A stretch of 64,000 nucleotides of DNA from Croceicoccus sp. (GTDB lineage Bacteria; Pseudomonadota; Alphaproteobacteria; Sphingomonadales; Sphingomonadaceae), in the NCBI GenBank assembly GCA_002694745.1, contig NZMY01000014.1:62001-126000 (forward strand), in the 5' to 3' direction. The position numbers and the translations under genes were made by a program. Positions 57,476 through 64,000 of this stretch are shown piece by piece. Numbering within the stretch: position 1 is the stretch's first letter; each line of letters begins with the position of its first letter. The notes beneath the pieces are model-generated. The model had not been told where the DNA came from. It worked only from the letters and a program-made list of their open reading frames with translations, and searched no databases.

Positions 57476-58207
57476 TCAAATCCGCGAACGCATGATCCCC
57501 AGTGAAACATCCTCGACCCGCAGCATCGCCGATCCCAGCACGTCGGGGCCGACATTGCCCAGTTCGATGGACAGGGTGGTGCGCGTGTCGATGGCGCGCT
57601 CGCTGCCGGTGTTGAGAATGGCCGATCCCAGCGCGCTGCCGGTCAGATGCATGATGCGGATGTCGGCGCCCTGCAGTTCGACGCCGCCCACGCGCTCGCC
57701 TACGATGCTGTGGATCACGCCATTGGGGGTGGCGACCGCCTCGGTCAGGTCGACGGGGTGCAGGCCGGCAATCGCGGCGGGCGTCTGGCCGTTGGCCGCA
57801 GCCGGTTCGATTTGTGGCGCTGGCCGCTGGACGGTGATGCTGAACCCGTTTTGCCGGTCATAGGACAGGCTGGGCCCGGAATATGGAGTAGCCTGGGGCC
57901 CGGCGGAGGTGCCGGTCTGCGCGGGCAGGGCCACGGTTTCGCCGTCGGCGGGAGCATAGGCCGCCACGACCGGCGCGCCCTCGGCGATGCGCGTCACGGT
58001 TTGCAGCACCACGCTGCCGTCCAGCGCGGTGACCGTGTCGATGCTGAGTGAGACGTCGATCCCGCCGGGCAGGCGAATGCCGCCGCGCTGCTGCGCCAGC
58101 ACATCGTCGGGCACGGCGCTTGCCGCCGCGAACGGCCCCGCGCCGGTTTCGGCTGCTGCGCCCTGCACCGCGACCGCCTGCAGCATCATGGCCGCTTCCT
58201 CGATCAT
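57476..58207 (-). CDS. Unrecognised protein in the FapE position
   Basis: 243 residues, no clear signal peptide (starts MIEEAAMMLQAVAVQGAAAE). It is rich in Ala, Gly, Val and Thr with several predicted strands; the C-terminal part (DIRIMHLTGSALGSAILNTG, TTLSIELGNVGPDVLGSAMLR) looks repetitive, as two similar GSA(I/M)L blocks. In Pseudomonas fap operons the gene between fapD and fapF is fapE, a minor secreted component; I see no certain sequence match, only position. It overlaps the C39 gene by ATGA. Confidence 0.5.
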   Translation of the reverse strand: MIEEAAMMLQAVAVQGAAAETGAGPFAAASAVPDDVLAQQRGGIRLPGGIDVSLSIDTVTALDGSVVLQTVTRIAEGAPVVAAYAPADGETVALPAQTGTSAGPQATPYSGPSLSYDRQNGFSITVQRPAPQIEPAAANGQTPAAIAGLHPVDLTEAVATPNGVIHSIVGERVGGVELQGADIRIMHLTGSALGSAILNTGSERAIDTRTTLSIELGNVGPDVLGSAMLRVEDVSLGIMRSRI

Positions 58208-58908
58208 GAGATGTCCCGGTAGAACGGCGCGGCCAGCATCAGCGCCTGGTGGCTGACCGGCTCTGCCATGGGGCTTCCGATGGGGGCGCGGGCATAGCTG
58301 GCCCATTGCGCATCGGAACTGAAGCTGCGGCGCCCGCGCTCCTGTTCCTCGGTCAGCACGAAATAGATCGAGTTCCACGCCTGCAGGAATTCGTCCCTGG
58401 GCATGACCGTGATGCCCAGCGAGGGATCGCCTAGCAGAACCTCGTCCCCGCGAACGCCCTTTACGACCACGAAATGCCGGTATTGTTTGACTGCGATCAG
58501 CGCGATGCCGGGCACTCCGCTGGCCGCGATCTGGTCGAGGTCGACCTGATATCCATCCGCCGCCAGCCCGCGGCTGGCCAGCCACGATTTCATGTCGAGC
58601 AGCGAGAAGCCGAGCGCGCGGATCTGGTCCCTGTCGCCATGCGCCCACATGCCGCGAAAAGTGGTCTTCTCGTCCACGTCATAATCGTAGTGATAGCGCA
58701 GCAGGGTGGCGAGCGCGGCCGAGCCGCAGCTGAAATCATATTGCTGGGCAATGACGCCGGAAAAGCGGGTTTCCTGAAGCGATCGCACCGGAACGGCGAT
58801 GTCGCCCGCGCCCGACATGCCCATGGCGAAACGCTTCGGGCCGCCGTCGACCTGCCCCGCGCATCCTGTCAGCGCAAGGGCGAGAGCGGTGACGAACAGG
58901 CGGATCAC
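58204..58908 (-). CDS. C39-family cysteine peptidase lipoprotein, FapD-like
   Basis: 234 residues, GTG start at 58908 overlapping the upstream stop (GTGA). A lipoprotein signal (ALALALTGC, Cys16) precedes a C39 peptidase domain with a full triad: Cys61 in QQYDFSCGSAALATLL, His145 in KQYRHFVVVKG and Asp161 in LLGDPSLG. C39 domains process leader peptides, usually after Gly-Gly. FapD of the Fap amyloid system is a C39-type protein, and the DFSCGSAALATLL block is close to what I remember of FapD. A stand-alone lipid-anchored C39 would process subunits in the periplasm. Confidence 0.75.
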   Translation of the reverse strand: MIRLFVTALALALTGCAGQVDGGPKRFAMGMSGAGDIAVPVRSLQETRFSGVIAQQYDFSCGSAALATLLRYHYDYDVDEKTTFRGMWAHGDRDQIRALGFSLLDMKSWLASRGLAADGYQVDLDQIAASGVPGIALIAVKQYRHFVVVKGVRGDEVLLGDPSLGITVMPRDEFLQAWNSIYFVLTEEQERGRRSFSSDAQWASYARAPIGSPMAEPVSHQALMLAAPFYRDIS

Positions 58909-59318
58909 TGGCCCGGACTGATCGAGATATTGACGTTCATCGCCGCGTTGATCGCGACATTATTGCCGGTATTGACGTTCAGGATCGACAGGCCCGACAT
59001 GTTCTGGAACGCATTGCCGTCGATCTCGGCAGCCCCGGTCACCGCGTGGTCGCCGACGCTGTTGTTCGCGACCCCGGCCTTCAGATCGGCCTGCGAATAT
59101 TGCCGCGTATCCTCGCGCCCGGCGATGGATTGCAAGGTGTCGTCGGACACGGCGGCGCTGGCGAACGGGGCGCTGGTAAGTTCCTTGGGCTGGGCCTGTG
59201 CACTGGATGCGTGGGGTTCAGAATCGGGTCGGGCCGCCGCATCCTGCGCCAGCGCGGGCGGGGCGGACAGCGCGAGGGCCGCGGCTGCCGCAAGGCCGAT
59301 CGACAATCTGCTTTTCAT
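58905..59318 (-). CDS. Small secreted protein, candidate minor fibre subunit (FapB/FapA-like position)
   Basis: 137 residues with a clean signal peptide (RLSIGLAAAAALALSAPPALA). The mature N-terminus is Ala/Ser/Pro-rich; the C-terminus (about residues 100-134) has AFQNMSGLSILNVNTG followed by NAAMNVNISIS. The same pattern, AFQN..G...LN.NTG......NA.V.V, ends the repeat protein encoded just upstream, so the two share a domain. In Fap systems such shared motifs belong to the amyloid subunits. It lies 64 bases after the repeat gene and is coupled by GTGA to the C39 gene. Confidence 0.6.
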   Translation of the reverse strand: MKSRLSIGLAAAAALALSAPPALAQDAAARPDSEPHASSAQAQPKELTSAPFASAAVSDDTLQSIAGREDTRQYSQADLKAGVANNSVGDHAVTGAAEIDGNAFQNMSGLSILNVNTGNNVAINAAMNVNISISPGQ

Positions 59319-59382
59319 GTCTCTCTCCCCGGTCATGGCCGGCCCCTGCCGCAGGGCATGGGGCCGGCCATTGCCGATTGCT

Positions 59383-60408
59383 TCAGAAGCTGACGTCGCG
59401 GGTGGACACGGCCACCGAGACATTCGCGTTCTGTACGGATCCGACGCCCGTGTTCTGGTTCAGCGCCTGCATTCCGGCGAAATTCTGGAATGCACTGCCG
59501 CTGGTCGTCAGGCTGTTGTCCGCGGTGGCCATTTCGCCATCGGGGGCGCCCGATCCATAGGTGACGCCGACCCCGCTGACATAGCTGGACAGCGAGGCGG
59601 CGGCGACGATCGCGCCGTCGCCAAAGACCGATGCGCTGTCCGAGGCGTCGATCGAATGATCATTGCCCGAATCGCGCACCGTCATGGCCCAGTTGCTGAC
59701 CGAGTTATCGGAGTTGTCGTTCATGCTGTCGTTGGTGGAGTTGTCGGAATTGTCGTTCATGCTGTCGCTGGTCGACTTGTCGTTGCCGACATCCCGCTGC
59801 TCGGTGACATAGCTGGCGTTTTGCCGGTTGTCGGAATTGTTCGAGCTGTCGTTCACGGTGCTACCGTTATTGGCCGCGAACCGCCCGCCCGATGCCGAGC
59901 TGTTGGCCGAATTGTCGCTGTTATCGCTGTTGTCGCTGTTGTTGCTGTTGTCGCTGTTGTTGCTATTGTCGTTGTTGCTGTTGTTGGTCGACTTGTCGTT
60001 CATCGCATCGGCGACTTCATAGGTGGAATTGTCCGAATTGTCGGTCATCGAGTTATCGGAGTTATCCGTCATCGAGTTGTCCGAATAATCGGCCATCGAA
60101 TTGTCGGAATTGTCCGTCATCGAGTTATCCGAATTGTCGGTCATCGAATTGTCGGAGGCATCGACCCGCGAATAGTCGTTCCCCGAATCCCTCGTAGTGA
60201 TCGAGTTGTCGGACGAATCGTTGTTCATGTTGTTGTTGTCGCTGGTGGCGGTGGAGCCTCCGTTGGCGCCGGTCTGGCCGCCGCTGGCCGCGCTATTGAC
60301 GGAATTGTCCGAATAGTTGCGGTCGTTGTTGGTGTTGTCCTGCGCAAATGCCGGTGCGGCGATCAGCAGGGCTGCGAGAGAGCAGCCTTGAAAAAAAGCG
60401 GTCTTCAT
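59383..60408 (-). CDS. Secreted Ser-Asp-Asn repeat protein, candidate major fibre subunit (FapC-like position)
   Basis: 341 residues with a signal peptide (KTAFFQGCSLAALLIAAPAFA). The middle is almost entirely Ser, Asp and Asn: 5.5 copies of an 8-residue repeat SDNSMTDN (residues 85-128), an Asn/Ser/Asp run (140-170) and two copies of a 12-residue unit SMNDNSDNSTND (216-239). RD(S/V)GND recurs at about 73, 205 and 245, and ASGG blocks at about 41 and 172. The C-terminus has the AFQN..G...LNQNTG motif shared with the next gene. FapC, the Pseudomonas amyloid, is repeat-rich and signal-bearing, but its repeats are unlike these. Composition also fits a calcium-binding or matrix protein. Confidence 0.6.
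   Translation of the reverse strand: MKTAFFQGCSLAALLIAAPAFAQDNTNNDRNYSDNSVNSAASGGQTGANGGSTATSDNNNMNNDSSDNSITTRDSGNDYSRVDASDNSMTDNSDNSMTDNSDNSMADYSDNSMTDNSDNSMTDNSDNSTYEVADAMNDKSTNNSNNDNSNNSDNSNNSDNSDNSDNSANSSASGGRFAANNGSTVNDSSNNSDNRQNASYVTEQRDVGNDKSTSDSMNDNSDNSTNDSMNDNSDNSVSNWAMTVRDSGNDHSIDASDSASVFGDGAIVAAASLSSYVSGVGVTYGSGAPDGEMATADNSLTTSGSAFQNFAGMQALNQNTGVGSVQNANVSVAVSTRDVSF
59692..59763 (-). repeat. Two 36-base coding repeats (SMNDNSDNS units)
   Basis: Residues 216-227 and 228-239 of the repeat protein are near-identical 12-residue units (SMNDNSDNSTND, SMNDNSDNSVSN). Confidence 0.75.
60025..60156 (-). repeat. 24-base coding tandem repeats (8-residue SDNSMTDN units)
   Basis: Five full copies and a half copy encode residues 85-128 of the repeat protein; one copy reads SDNSMADY. 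Copies differ at silent positions (TTATCC/TTGTCG variants), which implies selection for the protein repeat rather than recent slippage alone. Confidence 0.8.
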
Positions 60409-60569
60409 GGTCGGGCCTTCCTCTTCCAAAGTTGGCCACCCGCCCTTTTTGCGAATCCGGCGAGTGGAGCTGCATGGCAGCGTGCCAATGCTATCGACCA
60501 ATCTCCTTTGCTGCTCCAACCCCCAGAGGTGGGTAAAAGAACACCCCCAAATGAAGGCGAGACTCTTAT

Positions 60570-60586
60570 ATGTATGTTACTTACAT
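60570..60586. repeat. Inverted repeat at the luxR-type stop, upstream of the Fap-like operon
   Basis: ATGTATGTTACTTACAT has 5-base arms (ATGTA/TACAT) around seven bases, in an AT-rich patch about 165 bases before the repeat-protein start. It is a candidate operator for the adjacent LuxR-type regulator. Confidence 0.35.
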
Positions 60587-61699
60587 GACGGCATGTGCCA
60601 TATTTGGCTGAAACAGCCTTGGTGCGCCTTTTAACAATAATGTTATCAGCTCTGTCTGGCGGCTTGTCTCGGTTTTGGCGAAGACCTGCTTGAGATAGGA
60701 CCGGGCCGTCTGCTCCTGAATGCCCAGCCGTTCGGCTGCTTCCGCAAGCAGGTCTCCCGCCACCAGTGCGCAGGTCAGCTGGGTTTCGCGGTGCGACAGG
60801 CCGTGCAGGCGGCACACCGGCTCTATCATGGCGTTGAGGTTTTCCTCAGGATCGACCGCATGGGCGGTGATGACGGGTTCAGCCGTGCCGTTGCCTGCGG
60901 TCATCGGACCGGACAGCGCAATGCTCAGCGGGCGGCGGCGCCCCCTGCGAACGGCGAGAACGGGATTGAGGTCGACCTTGGCGCACGGACCCGCGCACAG
61001 ATGTTCGATTGCGGCGTGCAGGCGCACGGTATCGGTCAGCGAAGCGCACACCAGTTGCTCGCCGCTGCGGCGCAAGCCGTCGCCTTGCGTGAAAATGGCC
61101 TCGGCAGCCGCATTTGCGTAGGCGATATGCGAATGGCAATCGAGAACGATCGTGGCCATGCCGCTTCCCTCGATCGCGCCATGCAGGCTGCGCACCGTTT
61201 GCTGGAGCCGCCGATTGGCGAGCATTTGCCGGAAGTGAGAGATAACGAAGGGGCGCAGCGTCTCGAGCGCGGCGGCCAGACCCTCACTCGCATCCCCGTT
61301 CGTCATCGGGGTGCCCGCGAGTGTCAGCGTGCCGTCGTCCAGCGGTATGGCGGCGACGAACATGCTGCTGCGCCATGAGACGCGGAACGAACCGGGTTCA
61401 AGCGGATCGTCACCCAGTTCCGCCAGAGTCATGATTGTCTGCATGCGGTGCCACTCGAAAGAGAAGCGATGGCCGGGATCGTCGCTGGCCAGCAAGACAC
61501 TTTCGGCATGGGCGCCGTGCCAGATGGCGTAGAGTTCGGCACAGGCGCAAAAGCGGCGCAGAGCCGCGATCATCTCGTCGCCGTGCCCCGCATGATCGGG
61601 CAGATCTGGCCATGCCTCCGCCTCCGCCGGCGCCGCGGCGTTGAGGTGGCGGGATTGCATGTCCCGCCGCATATCGGAAACTATCGAATCATATGCCAC
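60581..61699 (-). CDS. LuxR-family regulator with PAS-like sensor region
   Basis: 372 residues from GTG 61699 (GGGGGA upstream). The C-terminal HTH_LuxR spans about 305-360 (LSHRETQLTCALVAGDLLAEAAERLGIQEQTARSYLKQVFAKTE). Before it lies a PAS-like segment (MATIVLDCHSHIAYANAAAEAIFTQGDGL). No receiver domain or autoinducer-binding signature is visible. Same strand as, and 172 bases upstream of, the Fap-like operon, so it is its most likely regulator; control is inferred from position only. An inverted repeat overlaps its stop codon. Confidence 0.87.
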   Translation of the reverse strand: MAYDSIVSDMRRDMQSRHLNAAAPAEAEAWPDLPDHAGHGDEMIAALRRFCACAELYAIWHGAHAESVLLASDDPGHRFSFEWHRMQTIMTLAELGDDPLEPGSFRVSWRSSMFVAAIPLDDGTLTLAGTPMTNGDASEGLAAALETLRPFVISHFRQMLANRRLQQTVRSLHGAIEGSGMATIVLDCHSHIAYANAAAEAIFTQGDGLRRSGEQLVCASLTDTVRLHAAIEHLCAGPCAKVDLNPVLAVRRGRRRPLSIALSGPMTAGNGTAEPVITAHAVDPEENLNAMIEPVCRLHGLSHRETQLTCALVAGDLLAEAAERLGIQEQTARSYLKQVFAKTETSRQTELITLLLKGAPRLFQPNMAHAVM

Positions 61700-62187
61700 G
61701 CCGCGTCCCCCGCAAGTGACTTCACATCGTCAGCAAGAGAGGCGAGCGAGAGCGGCGGCCCCGTATGGAGCCGTCAGGCAATCACGAAATCGTTCCTCTC
61801 CATTCTTGCAATGTCGGCTGCACATCCGTGCGGGCGTAAACATGTCGCCCGTCATTATGACGGATGGTCAGTGGTCGGTCTGCAAGCCCTGGCCTGAGCG
61901 CGCGGCAAGCACGAAGGCCTTCCCGCTCTGGCATTTGCCCGTCAATTTAAGGTCGGATGCGAATTTTGCGAGTATCCTTACGGGGTAATGCCGGGATCAA
62001 ATTCTCGCCCAGCCCGCTGCGAACCGCCGCCTGCTGCCATCCGCCTTGCGTCGGCGCGCCCGTCTCCAGCATTGCGAATTCGGTGACCCGCGATCTGGCT
62101 GGCTCCTGTTCCGCCTGAAGCGCAGGCGATGACAGCGGACCGGTCTGTGGTAGATATGGACCGACAGGATGCGCCGGGTGCGAGATC
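61700..62187. other. Intergenic region between the LuxR-type and serine hydrolase genes
   Basis: About 490 bases with no protein-like frame on either strand; the overlapping open frames have poor composition. Composition drops around 61930-61990. It should contain promoters for the divergent regulator and hydrolase. No RNA fold or repeat was recognised. Confidence 0.45.
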
Positions 62188-63321
62188 GTGCAGCGAAACA
62201 AGCTTTGCCTGAATGCGGTCGCGGCGGCGATGCTGGCTGCGCTTGCCGCACCCGCTGCCGCCGATCCCGGCGGTGCCGCGCCGCCACTGGAAGACGCATC
62301 TGCCCGCACTGCCGAGGTGATGCGGGCCGCGGGGCTTCCCGGCGAACTGGTCGTCACCGATGTCGCGGGGGCGGAGCGGTCGTTTGCATTCGGGCTGGCC
62401 GACCGCGAAGCAGGGACCCCGAACAGGATCGGGCAGCCATGGATCTGGGCATCGGTCACCAAGCAGGTCACCGCCACGCTGGTGATGCAGGAGGTCGATC
62501 GCGGCCGGATTTCCCTCGACGCCCCCGTCGGGAAATATCTTCCGGCGTTCGGGGGCAATCGGGAAATCACCATACGCGAATTGCTGCAGCACCGCTCCGG
62601 CCTTCCCAATCCCTCCGCCGACGCGGCATCGGGGTTCTACACGCAATCCGGCGAACACATCACGGACCGGGGCCGCACCGCAGGTTTTTGCGCGGGCCCG
62701 ACGGCCAAGGCAAACGGCGGTGACTGGGAATACAACAATTGCGATTACATGGTGCTGGGCGCCGTCCTCGAAGCCGTGACGGGTCTGGGCTATGACGCGC
62801 TTGTGGAGGAGCGCCTCGTTCGGCCGCTGGGGCTGGACGGGCCGCATCTGGCCGTCGACGGGGCCGCCTGGGGCGGCGCTGCGGCAAGGGGGTATGGCGC
62901 GTCCGGGCGGGTGGCCGAGATCAATGTCGCGACCGGCGGCGCTGCCGCGGCGCTGCTCGGCACCGCGCGCGATCTCGCTCGTCTCGACCGCGCATGGATG
63001 GGGGGCGGCCTGCTGTCGGCTGAGGCCCGCGACATGGCGTGGAAGGGCGATCCCGCGCTCGGCTTTATGGCGCTTGGCGTGTGGTCTTATCCGGCGGGAC
63101 TGAACGGATGCGCCGCGCCCGTGCATCTGGTCGAACGGCGCGGTGATTTTGGCGGGACCCAGGTTCGCAACGTGATCGCGCCATCGCTGGGCCGGGCCGT
63201 GGTGCTGTTCACCAACGATGCCTCGGCAGAATTCGGCGAGGTGTGGCAGGCCAAGGGCCTGACCTATGATCTGCTGTCGGCGGCCTTTTGCCCAGACCCT
63301 GCGAACTTGCGCGAAGACTGA
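62188..63321 (+). CDS. Serine hydrolase, class C beta-lactamase-like, exported
   Basis: 377 residues from GTG 62188, with a signal peptide (NKLCLNAVAAAMLAALAAPAAA). The nucleophile is Ser89 in WASVTKQV (S-x-x-K) and Y-x-N appears as WEYNNCDYMVLG. The third motif is the RRGDFGGTQVRN region. Four cysteines (GFCAG, NNCDY, NGCAA, AFCPD) could form two disulfides in the periplasm. Short form without an extra domain. It is the fourth SxxK hydrolase in this window; its substrate is unknown. Confidence 0.83.
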   Translation: MQRNKLCLNAVAAAMLAALAAPAAADPGGAAPPLEDASARTAEVMRAAGLPGELVVTDVAGAERSFAFGLADREAGTPNRIGQPWIWASVTKQVTATLVMQEVDRGRISLDAPVGKYLPAFGGNREITIRELLQHRSGLPNPSADAASGFYTQSGEHITDRGRTAGFCAGPTAKANGGDWEYNNCDYMVLGAVLEAVTGLGYDALVEERLVRPLGLDGPHLAVDGAAWGGAAARGYGASGRVAEINVATGGAAAALLGTARDLARLDRAWMGGGLLSAEARDMAWKGDPALGFMALGVWSYPAGLNGCAAPVHLVERRGDFGGTQVRNVIAPSLGRAVVLFTNDASAEFGEVWQAKGLTYDLLSAAFCPDPANLRED

Positions 63322-63581
63322 CAAGCCGAAGTATCGCGGGCGATGACAGGCCCGTTTTACCCGCCCTTAACTTTGTTTCCGTAATGTCCGAAGCCAAGGC
63401 ATGGAGTGATTTGTTCTGCCGAACGGGATCGAACAGGCGCGATCAAGGAGAAGTTGAGAGTGTCTTTTTCAGGTCGCGCAGTGCATGATGCATGCCTGTT
63501 TACTATCGATACTGCATCGCCCGGGCGTGCATCGGTGTCGGGCAGCGCGACGAAGACGGCAGGGACCGGAGCTTTCGGGTG

Positions 63582-64000
63582 ATGAATTTCCTCGACAACT
63601 ATCTCGACAAGCTGATTTTCCTGGTCAGCGCGGCGTTGGTCTTCATTCCGCTCGAACGCGTGTTTCCGCGGGTCAGGCGGCAGGGCTGGATCCGCGACAA
63701 TCTCAAGCTCGACGTGATGTACATGTTGCTGGGGGCGGTTGCGATCATGCTGCTTTCGGCCATCTTCATCACCGTGGCGGTCGTCCTCCTCGGTCCGCTG
63801 GTGCCGGAATCGGCCCGGTCCTTCGTCCGCTCGCAGAATTTCGTGGTGCAGGCGCTGATGCTGATCGTCGCGGGGGATCTGTATTATTACTGGGCCCACC
63901 GGCTGTTTCATACCTTGCCGGTCCTGTGGAAGTTCCATGCCATTCATCATTCGATCGAGGACATGGACTGGATCGCGGCGCACCGCACGCATCCCGTCGA
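63582..64000 (+). CDS. Sterol desaturase/fatty acid hydroxylase family protein, N-terminal part (cut by window edge)
   Basis: 139 residues seen. Membrane segments (KLIFLVSAALVFIPLERVF, MYMLLGAVAIMLLSAIFITVAVVLL) precede the di-iron histidine boxes HRLFH and HAIHH; later His residues (HRTHP) begin the third box at the edge. The family hydroxylates or desaturates lipids, carotenoids or sterol-like compounds in the membrane. Start at ATG 63582 with GGAG about 10 bases upstream; GTG 63579 is in frame just before. The rest lies outside the window. Confidence 0.88.
   Translation, partial: MNFLDNYLDKLIFLVSAALVFIPLERVFPRVRRQGWIRDNLKLDVMYMLLGAVAIMLLSAIFITVAVVLLGPLVPESARSFVRSQNFVVQALMLIVAGDLYYYWAHRLFHTLPVLWKFHAIHHSIEDMDWIAAHRTHPV

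Noticed and set aside
60025-60156. Regular repeats that could suggest a CRISPR array
   Set aside because: Units are contiguous 24-base coding repeats without spacers and in frame with a secreted protein; no cas genes are present.
58474-60588. Long plus-strand frame with Val/Ile repeats opposite the SDN repeat gene
   Set aside because: The repetitive protein is just the complement of the Ser-Asp-Asn codons. The minus-strand protein has a signal peptide, ribosome site and operon context.
60630-60648. TAACAATAATGTTA inverted repeat
   Set aside because: It lies inside the C-terminal coding sequence of the LuxR-type gene and has no T-run or promoter context.
61978-63324. 448-codon minus-strand frame opposite the last serine hydrolase
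   Set aside because: Antisense shadow; the plus-strand frame has a signal peptide and SxxK motif.

Overview
The window is a 64 kb piece of a GC-rich alphaproteobacterial chromosome. It is most likely from Sphingomonadales, perhaps Erythrobacteraceae. This rests on recalled gene neighbourhoods (secB-murJ-trpS, Tim44-mltA-Smr, a retropepsin-like protease, a UrcA-family protein, a membrane-anchored CycM-type cytochrome c) and on the protein style; the genus cannot be fixed from sequence alone. Genes are tightly packed, with many 4-base ATGA/GTGA stop-start overlaps. I see no rRNA or tRNA genes, insertion sequences, prophage or CRISPR.

Layout. 1-5.2 kb: protein export and envelope genes (trpS fragment, murJ, secB; then Tim44-like, mltA, Smr). 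5.2-9 kb: an outer-membrane beta-barrel protein and the ahpC-ahpF peroxide-reductase pair. 9-20 kb: housekeeping metabolism (aroC, Spx/ArsC-like reductase, siderophore-interacting reductase behind a Fur-box-like palindrome, ubiG, lysC, cytochrome c, prephenate dehydratase, GNAT, ZntB-like transporter, ispG, retropepsin-like protease). 19.4-30.8 kb: two L,D-transpeptidases, acnA, UrcA protein, ruvB-dsrE-ruvA, a DksA-type zinc-finger protein, a glycosyltransferase, ruvC, DUF3147 and yebC. 31-36.7 kb: VOC protein, a lower-GC GH140-like glycosidase that looks acquired, an antiporter, PAP2, GNAT and YbjQ proteins.

36.8-43.6 kb: a four-gene operon (two SxxK serine hydrolases, an L-Ala-D/L-Glu-type dipeptide epimerase and a POT peptide transporter) read divergently from an XRE-cupin regulator. 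It looks like a dipeptide or muropeptide uptake and catabolism unit. 43.6-55.8 kb: a sugar and glycoside block (SMP-30 lactonase, GntP permease, two GH3 glycosidases, Gfo/Idh/MocA oxidoreductase, another serine hydrolase, DUF885 metallopeptidase), with two LacI-type operator-like palindromes but no LacI-family gene in view.

56.1-61.7 kb is the most interesting region. A minus-strand cluster encodes, in transcription order, a LuxR/PAS regulator, a secreted Ser-Asp-Asn repeat protein, a small secreted protein sharing its C-terminal motif, a C39-peptidase lipoprotein, an unrecognised protein, and an outer-membrane protein with an N-terminal coiled coil. Parts and order match the Pseudomonas Fap functional-amyloid operon (subunits, FapD, FapE, FapF), but the subunits look very different. 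I propose a divergent alphaproteobacterial Fap-like fibre or repeat-protein export system. The window ends with another serine hydrolase and a truncated sterol-desaturase family gene.
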